Assembly (NCBI GenBank): GCA_964618895.1
Contig: CAZUDO010000074.1
Span: 1-27,416 of the forward strand
Length of the DNA: 27,416 bases
Reading direction: 5' to 3'
Origin: CAZUDO01 sp964618895
Lineage (GTDB): Bacteria > Desulfobacterota > Binatia > DP-6
Both the position numbers and the translations under genes were made by a program. The notes under the pieces are model-generated. The model was not told the origin of the DNA. It saw only the letters and a list, made by a program, of their open reading frames with translations, and ran no database searches. Below are positions 23,660 to 27,416 of the stretch, piece after piece (within the stretch, counting starts at the first letter, position 1; each line of letters opens with the position of its first letter).

Positions 23660-25171
23660 ATGCGTCGCATCGGTCTGCTCTTGGGGCTCGGCGTCGTGTG
23701 CGCCGCGCCCGTGCACGCCGCCACCCGACAGCGGCCCCCCGACACGTGCGTCACCGGCCGCTTTCTCCTGGACGAGGGCACCGGTGCACTGCTCGCGACC
23801 ATCGCGTCGCCGGGGGCGCTCGTGATGGCACCCGAAGCGGTCGCGCTGGGGACGCTCTGCGGGCCCGGCCGCCCGCGGACGCTCCGGCGGATGCGCGGCG
23901 ATCGCGTGCGCGTGGTGGTGCACTGGCCGGCGTGCAACCGGCTGCGGGGCCGCGTGCGCCTGCGGGCGGTCCTGGCGGCGGACTGCAACGCGCTCACGGG
24001 GACGGTCCGGGCGCGGGGCTTCCGGAGCGCCATCGCCGCCCATCGCTCGCGCTGCGGCGACGGCCGCGTCGATCCCGAGCAACAGGAGGTGTGCGACGGG
24101 ACGGCCGGCGGCTGTACCGCGTGCACCGACGACTGCCGGTGCATTGCCCCGCCCATCTGTCCCACTGGCGTCGCGGGCGATCCGCGCACGGCGCCAGTGA
24201 TCCGGATCGACGAGCCGGCCCCGGGGGCGCGCACGATCCAGGGACGGGTGGAACGGGCGAGCGGGCTCCGCCTGGTCGGCTGGGCGCGGACGGATCGCTT
24301 CTACGTCCAACCGCGGTTGGATGCGCCGTTCACTACCATCGGCAGCGACGGCACGTTCCGTCTCGAGACCGCACCGTGGGATCAGGTCGTCGTCCTGCTC
24401 GTCGACGACACCTACGTCGTGCCCGCGGGGCCGAGCCTCGACCATCATCCGGGGACCGATCCGGGCGTGCGCGCCTGGGCCGAGTCCCCGCCCGGGCGGC
24501 GGATCGAGTTCGCCGGCCGGTGCTGGCACGTGAAGGACTCGACGCCGCACCCGACCGGGCCGGGCCCGATGGTGTTCGCGGCCACCGACGAGCATGTCCG
24601 CGTCGACGAGGCCGGGGCGCTGCATCTGGCGGTCGAGCGCTCCGGCGGGACCTGGGCCGGCGCCGAGGTGGTGACGACCGAGACCCTCGGCTTCGGCGAC
24701 TACACCTATCAGGTGGAGACCGAACTCGCGCGGCTCCCCGTGCCCCTGGTGTTCTCGGGTTTTCTCTTCGCCTCGCTCACGCGCGAGATCGACATCGAGT
24801 TCTCGCGCACGATCACCGCCAGCTGCGCCGGGCCGGTCGGTGCCGACGCGCAGTTCGTGATCCAGCCGTTCACGCGTCCCGGGAACCGGCAGTGCTTCGT
24901 GATGCCCGCGGGGGTGCCGACCACGCATCGCATCCGCTGGCGGGCGGACCGGGCGGAGTTCACGAGCTGGGAGGGGCTGTCGGTGACGCCGCCGGCGGAT
25001 GGCGCGCCCATCCGGACGTGGACCTACACCGGCGCCGACGTGCCCGGGGTCGGCGGCGTGCGCATGCGGTTCAACCTGTGGCTGGTGGCGGGCATCCTCC
25101 CCGCGCACGTCCCGCACGAGGTCCTCGTGCGCGGGTTCACTTTCACACCAGCGGCGGCCGGCGGGTCGTGA
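23660..25171 (+). CDS. Exported GH16-like (ConA-fold) protein with Cys-rich N-terminal part
   Basis: 503 residues; GGGAG 6 nt before the ATG. Signal peptide 1-20 (VHA|AT). Residues 25-130 form a Cys/Arg-rich segment; CGDGRVDPEQQEVCDG is at 132-147; a beta domain of about 80 residues follows (about 180-265, GRVERASGLRLVGWART ... DGTFRLE). Residues about 280-503 look like the GH16 jelly roll: GPGPMVFAATDEHVRVDEAGALHLAVE-type opening, GFGDYTYQVET, and EIDIE (376-380) at the place of the GH16 ExDx(x)E catalytic strand. If active it would be an endo-beta-glucanase or related enzyme (laminarin-like chains). However, many proteins with the EIDIEFSR variant have no demonstrated activity. Convergent with a tiny minus gene, 6 bp between stops. 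Confidence 0.78.
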   Translation: MRRIGLLLGLGVVCAAPVHAATRQRPPDTCVTGRFLLDEGTGALLATIASPGALVMAPEAVALGTLCGPGRPRTLRRMRGDRVRVVVHWPACNRLRGRVRLRAVLAADCNALTGTVRARGFRSAIAAHRSRCGDGRVDPEQQEVCDGTAGGCTACTDDCRCIAPPICPTGVAGDPRTAPVIRIDEPAPGARTIQGRVERASGLRLVGWARTDRFYVQPRLDAPFTTIGSDGTFRLETAPWDQVVVLLVDDTYVVPAGPSLDHHPGTDPGVRAWAESPPGRRIEFAGRCWHVKDSTPHPTGPGPMVFAATDEHVRVDEAGALHLAVERSGGTWAGAEVVTTETLGFGDYTYQVETELARLPVPLVFSGFLFASLTREIDIEFSRTITASCAGPVGADAQFVIQPFTRPGNRQCFVMPAGVPTTHRIRWRADRAEFTSWEGLSVTPPADGAPIRTWTYTGADVPGVGGVRMRFNLWLVAGILPAHVPHEVLVRGFTFTPAAAGGS

Positions 25172-25177
25172 CCGCCT

Positions 25178-25315
25178 CTACTTCCGGCCCTTCGCCAGAG
25201 GCGGCAGATTGCTTTGCCTCGCGTGCTTGGCCTTCGCCGCGGCCGCGTCCTCGGCCCTGGCGCTGGTCTTCTGCTTCTGATCGCGCTCTTTCGACTTCGG
25301 TGACCTGTCGCCCAT
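25178..25315 (-). CDS. Tiny basic protein (MGDRSPKSK type)
   Basis: 45 residues from ATG 25315, preceded by a near-perfect ribosome site (GGAGG, 5 nt spacing). Composition is dominated by Lys, Arg, Ala, Gln and Ser, without Cys or hydrophobic core, so it is probably disordered in isolation. The start MGDRSPKSK matches a short family I recall from several bacterial phyla, annotated as hypothetical. Strong ribosome site plus recognisable start make it a real gene despite its size. Function unknown; nucleic-acid or ribosome association is a guess from charge. Confidence 0.75.
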   Translation of the reverse strand: MGDRSPKSKERDQKQKTSARAEDAAAAKAKHARQSNLPPLAKGRK

Positions 25316-25456
25316 GGTTGCCTCCGTTCGATGCCGGTTCCGGGGCCACGACGTTCGCAGGCGCCGCATGAAAGCGCAAGGCCCGGGCCTGACGCCCGAT
25401 CACCTGTCGCGTGGCCGGGCCTCCACGGCGGGTTGAGCGCCGCTCGACTGCCTGCG

Positions 25457-27253
25457 ATGGCGCTCCTGCTCGGTGTTCAGCGGATCACGAAAGCCTACGG
25501 CGCGGCGCCGCTCTTCGCCGATCTGTCCTTCGGGATCCACGACGGCGACCGCATCGGACTCGTCGGCCCGAATGGCAGCGGCAAGTCGACCCTGTTGCGG
25601 GTGCTGGCCGGCGTCGAAGTGCCCGATGTGGGAACGGTCGCGGTCCGCCGGCTGACCCGGGTGGCGTACGTGCCCCAGCATCCGGAGTTCCCGGACGACC
25701 GCACCGTCACGCAACTCGTCGCGGACGCGCTGGTGGAGGACGATGTCGACGACAGCGCGCGCGACACCCGCGTACCCCTGACGCTCAGCCGCTGCGGCTT
25801 CGCTGATCTGCGTGCCACGCCCGCCACGCTCTCGGGCGGCTGGCGAAAGCGCCTCGCGATTGCCCGGGCACTCGTTCGGGCGCCCGATCTCCTGCTTCTC
25901 GACGAGCCCACGAACCACCTCGACCTCGACGGCATTCTATGGCTCGAGCACCTCCTGCAGTCGGAGCCGATGGCGTTCCTGGTCGTGAGCCACGACCGCT
26001 GGTTCCTGGAGCACGTCGCTGGGCGCATGCTCGACCTGGATCCCGTCCATGCGGGGGGCTTCTTCGAGACGCGCGGGCGTTACAGCGAGTTCCTCGAACG
26101 GAAGGATGCCGCGCTGCGGGAGCAGGCGCACTGGCAGGAGACCCTCGCCAACCGCGTGCGCCGCGAGGTCGATTGGCTGCGCCACGGCCCGAAGGCCCGC
26201 ACGACCAAGTCGCGGGCGCGCATTCAGGAGGCGGGCCGTCTGATCGGCGAGCTGGCCGTCGTGGAGGGCCGCCAGGAACGCCGCGTCGCCGGGATCGACT
26301 TCAGAGGGACGGAGCGGCGGACGAAGCGGCTCGTGGTCGCCGAGCACGTCGCCAAGCGCTTCGGGGAGCGGCACCTCCTCGACGACGTGAACCTCGTGCT
26401 CGGGCCGGGCACGCGGCTCGGCCTGCTCGGGCCGAATGGGAGCGGCAAATCGACCCTCCTCCGGCTTCTCACCGGCGAGCTCGCACCAGACGGCGGCGGC
26501 GTGGAGCGCGCCGACGGGCTCCGTGTCGCGGTGCTCGACCAGCACCGGACCTGCCTCGACCCGTCACTGACCCTGCACCGTACGCTGGCACCCCACGGCG
26601 ATCACGTGATGTTCGGCGACCGGCCGCTCCACGTCGCCGGATGGGCGCGACGGTTTCTTTTCCGCCCGGAGCAGCTGACCCTGCCCGTCGGTCGCCTCTC
26701 GGGTGGCGAGCAGGCGCGTGTCCTGATTGCCACCCTCATGGTGCAGCCGGCCGACCTGCTCGTGCTCGACGAGCCGACCAACGACCTCGACATCGCGACG
26801 CTCGAGGTGCTGGAGGAGAGTCTGCTCGAGTTCCCCGGCGCCGTCGTGCTGGTGACCCACGATCGCTTTCTCTTCGAACGCGTCAGCACGACCGTGCTGG
26901 CGCTCGACGGCGCCGGCGGCGCGACGACGTTTGCCGACTACCGCCAGTGGGAGGCCGCGCGCCGTGAGCCAGCGACGCTGCCCACGAAGCCCCGTCCGGC
27001 GCCGGACTCGGTGGCGGCGAAGCGTTCGATGAAACGCCTCACCTGGGCCGAGCAGCGCGAATGGGACGGCATGGAAGCCGCAATCGTCGCCGCCGAGGAG
27101 ACGCTGGTACACTGCCAGGCCGCTGCGCACGACCCGGCGATTGCGAGCCGGGCCGAGGAGCTGGTCGCCTGCTGCCGCGCGCTGCAGGGCGCGCACGATG
27201 CCGTCGATCGGCTCTACGCCAGGTGGGCGGAGCTGGATGCGAAGCGTGTGTAG
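25457..27253 (+). CDS. uup: ABC-F family ATPase, Uup-type
   Basis: 598 residues, two ABC domains and no membrane helices, as in ABC-F proteins that act on the ribosome. Domain 1: Walker A GPNGSGKST (37-45), signature LSGGW (125-129), Walker B/D-loop DEPTNHLD (149-156), switch His179. The linker arm 215-290 is basic and helical. Domain 2: Walker A 325-333, LSGGE (414-418), DEPTNDLD (438-445), His468. A C-terminal helical hairpin (about 525-595, opening KRLTWAEQREWDGME) is the Uup hallmark, a DNA/ribosome-binding coiled coil. Start ATG 25457 fits the family; no strong ribosome site, and the 141-bp gap before it holds nothing else I can identify. Housekeeping role in translation or replication-linked repair. 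Clearly Uup-like rather than EttA or YheS. Confidence 0.92.
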   Translation: MALLLGVQRITKAYGAAPLFADLSFGIHDGDRIGLVGPNGSGKSTLLRVLAGVEVPDVGTVAVRRLTRVAYVPQHPEFPDDRTVTQLVADALVEDDVDDSARDTRVPLTLSRCGFADLRATPATLSGGWRKRLAIARALVRAPDLLLLDEPTNHLDLDGILWLEHLLQSEPMAFLVVSHDRWFLEHVAGRMLDLDPVHAGGFFETRGRYSEFLERKDAALREQAHWQETLANRVRREVDWLRHGPKARTTKSRARIQEAGRLIGELAVVEGRQERRVAGIDFRGTERRTKRLVVAEHVAKRFGERHLLDDVNLVLGPGTRLGLLGPNGSGKSTLLRLLTGELAPDGGGVERADGLRVAVLDQHRTCLDPSLTLHRTLAPHGDHVMFGDRPLHVAGWARRFLFRPEQLTLPVGRLSGGEQARVLIATLMVQPADLLVLDEPTNDLDIATLEVLEESLLEFPGAVVLVTHDRFLFERVSTTVLALDGAGGATTFADYRQWEAARREPATLPTKPRPAPDSVAAKRSMKRLTWAEQREWDGMEAAIVAAEETLVHCQAAAHDPAIASRAEELVACCRALQGAHDAVDRLYARWAELDAKRV

Positions 27254-27271
27254 CTCGCTGCGTCATCCGCA

Positions 27272-27416
27272 ATGCGACCACGTATTCGATCCGCCGACCT
27301 GCGCGTGCTTCGTCTCGGTCAGACGACGCCTGCCGACATCGAGGCACGCTTCGGCGCCCCGACGCTCCGCGAAGCCGACGGTGCCCTGACGTATCGGCAC
27401 GAGAACGTCCATCGCC
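27272..27416 (+). CDS. Partial CDS with a BamE/SmpA-like motif (3' end outside window)
   Basis: ATG 27272, 18 bp after the ATPase stop, opens a frame of 48 codons to the window edge with mostly G/C third positions. The segment RVLRLGQTTPADIEARFGAPT resembles the GxTxxDVxxxLGxP strand-helix of BamE/SmpA-OmlA domains, and a later TYRHE could be the following beta strand. No signal peptide is visible in the first 15 residues. Only a fragment is seen, so the start and the assignment are provisional. Confidence 0.5.
   Translation, partial: MRPRIRSADLRVLRLGQTTPADIEARFGAPTLREADGALTYRHENVHR

Overview
The window is very GC-rich and densely packed, with gaps mostly under 160 bp. It encodes an unusually large share of exported proteins: Cys-rich repeats of the CGDG...CDG type, long Thr/Ser linkers, a beta-propeller, a five-heme cytochrome and a copper monooxygenase-like protein. 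That combination, with a bacterial sensor kinase, a CYP, an ACAD10/11-like enzyme pair and a Uup-type ABC-F protein, suggests an uncultured deltaproteobacterial-type lineage. Candidatus Binatota (Desulfobacterota_B) is my best guess, and Myxococcota is the main alternative. This is inference; there is no rRNA or other phylogenetic marker here. I saw no tRNA, CRISPR array, IS element or origin.

Layout. Positions 1-4547 (minus) hold two exported multidomain proteins: a purple acid phosphatase-like enzyme (2031-4547) and, downstream of it, a protein with an approximately 80-residue Thr/Ser linker that runs off the left edge. A small zinc-ribbon gene (4805-5008, plus) is convergent with a three-gene minus operon (6668-5032): antibiotic-biosynthesis-monooxygenase fold protein, Cys-rich exported protein, and a 3-alpha-hydroxysteroid-dehydrogenase-like SDR. 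Going rightwards on plus come an exported unknown, an exported SnoaL-like protein, an M20 peptidase and a membrane histidine kinase with two GAF-like domains (6777-11768).

Positions 11754-15511 look like a lipid or hydroxy-acid catabolic block. It has a CYP (minus) divergent from an acyl-CoA dehydrogenase / APH-type kinase pair (plus, 4-bp overlap), equivalent to the two halves of ACAD10/11. A short in-frame remnant resembling the C-terminus of a CaiB/BaiF CoA-transferase lies directly behind the CYP. Hairpins and an imperfect 32-bp tandem duplication separate this block from the next.

Positions 15676-25171 form the most unusual section. Two exported proteins (beta-propeller, then a PHM-type copper monooxygenase homologue with all six copper ligands) are transcribed leftwards. 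A five-heme cytochrome, a GH3 beta-glycosidase and an exported GH16-like protein are transcribed rightwards as an apparent operon. The beta-propeller and the cytochrome, which flank the divergent promoter region, end in the same 134-residue Cys-rich/basic-helical module. A short disulfide 'knuckle' (C-x6-8-C-x2-[DN]-x2-C-x3-6-C) recurs seven times in four exported proteins of the window. I read this section as a candidate extracytoplasmic redox and glycan-processing locus.

The right end has a tiny basic protein (minus), Uup-type ABC-F ATPase (plus) and the start of a protein with a BamE/SmpA-like motif cut by the window edge.
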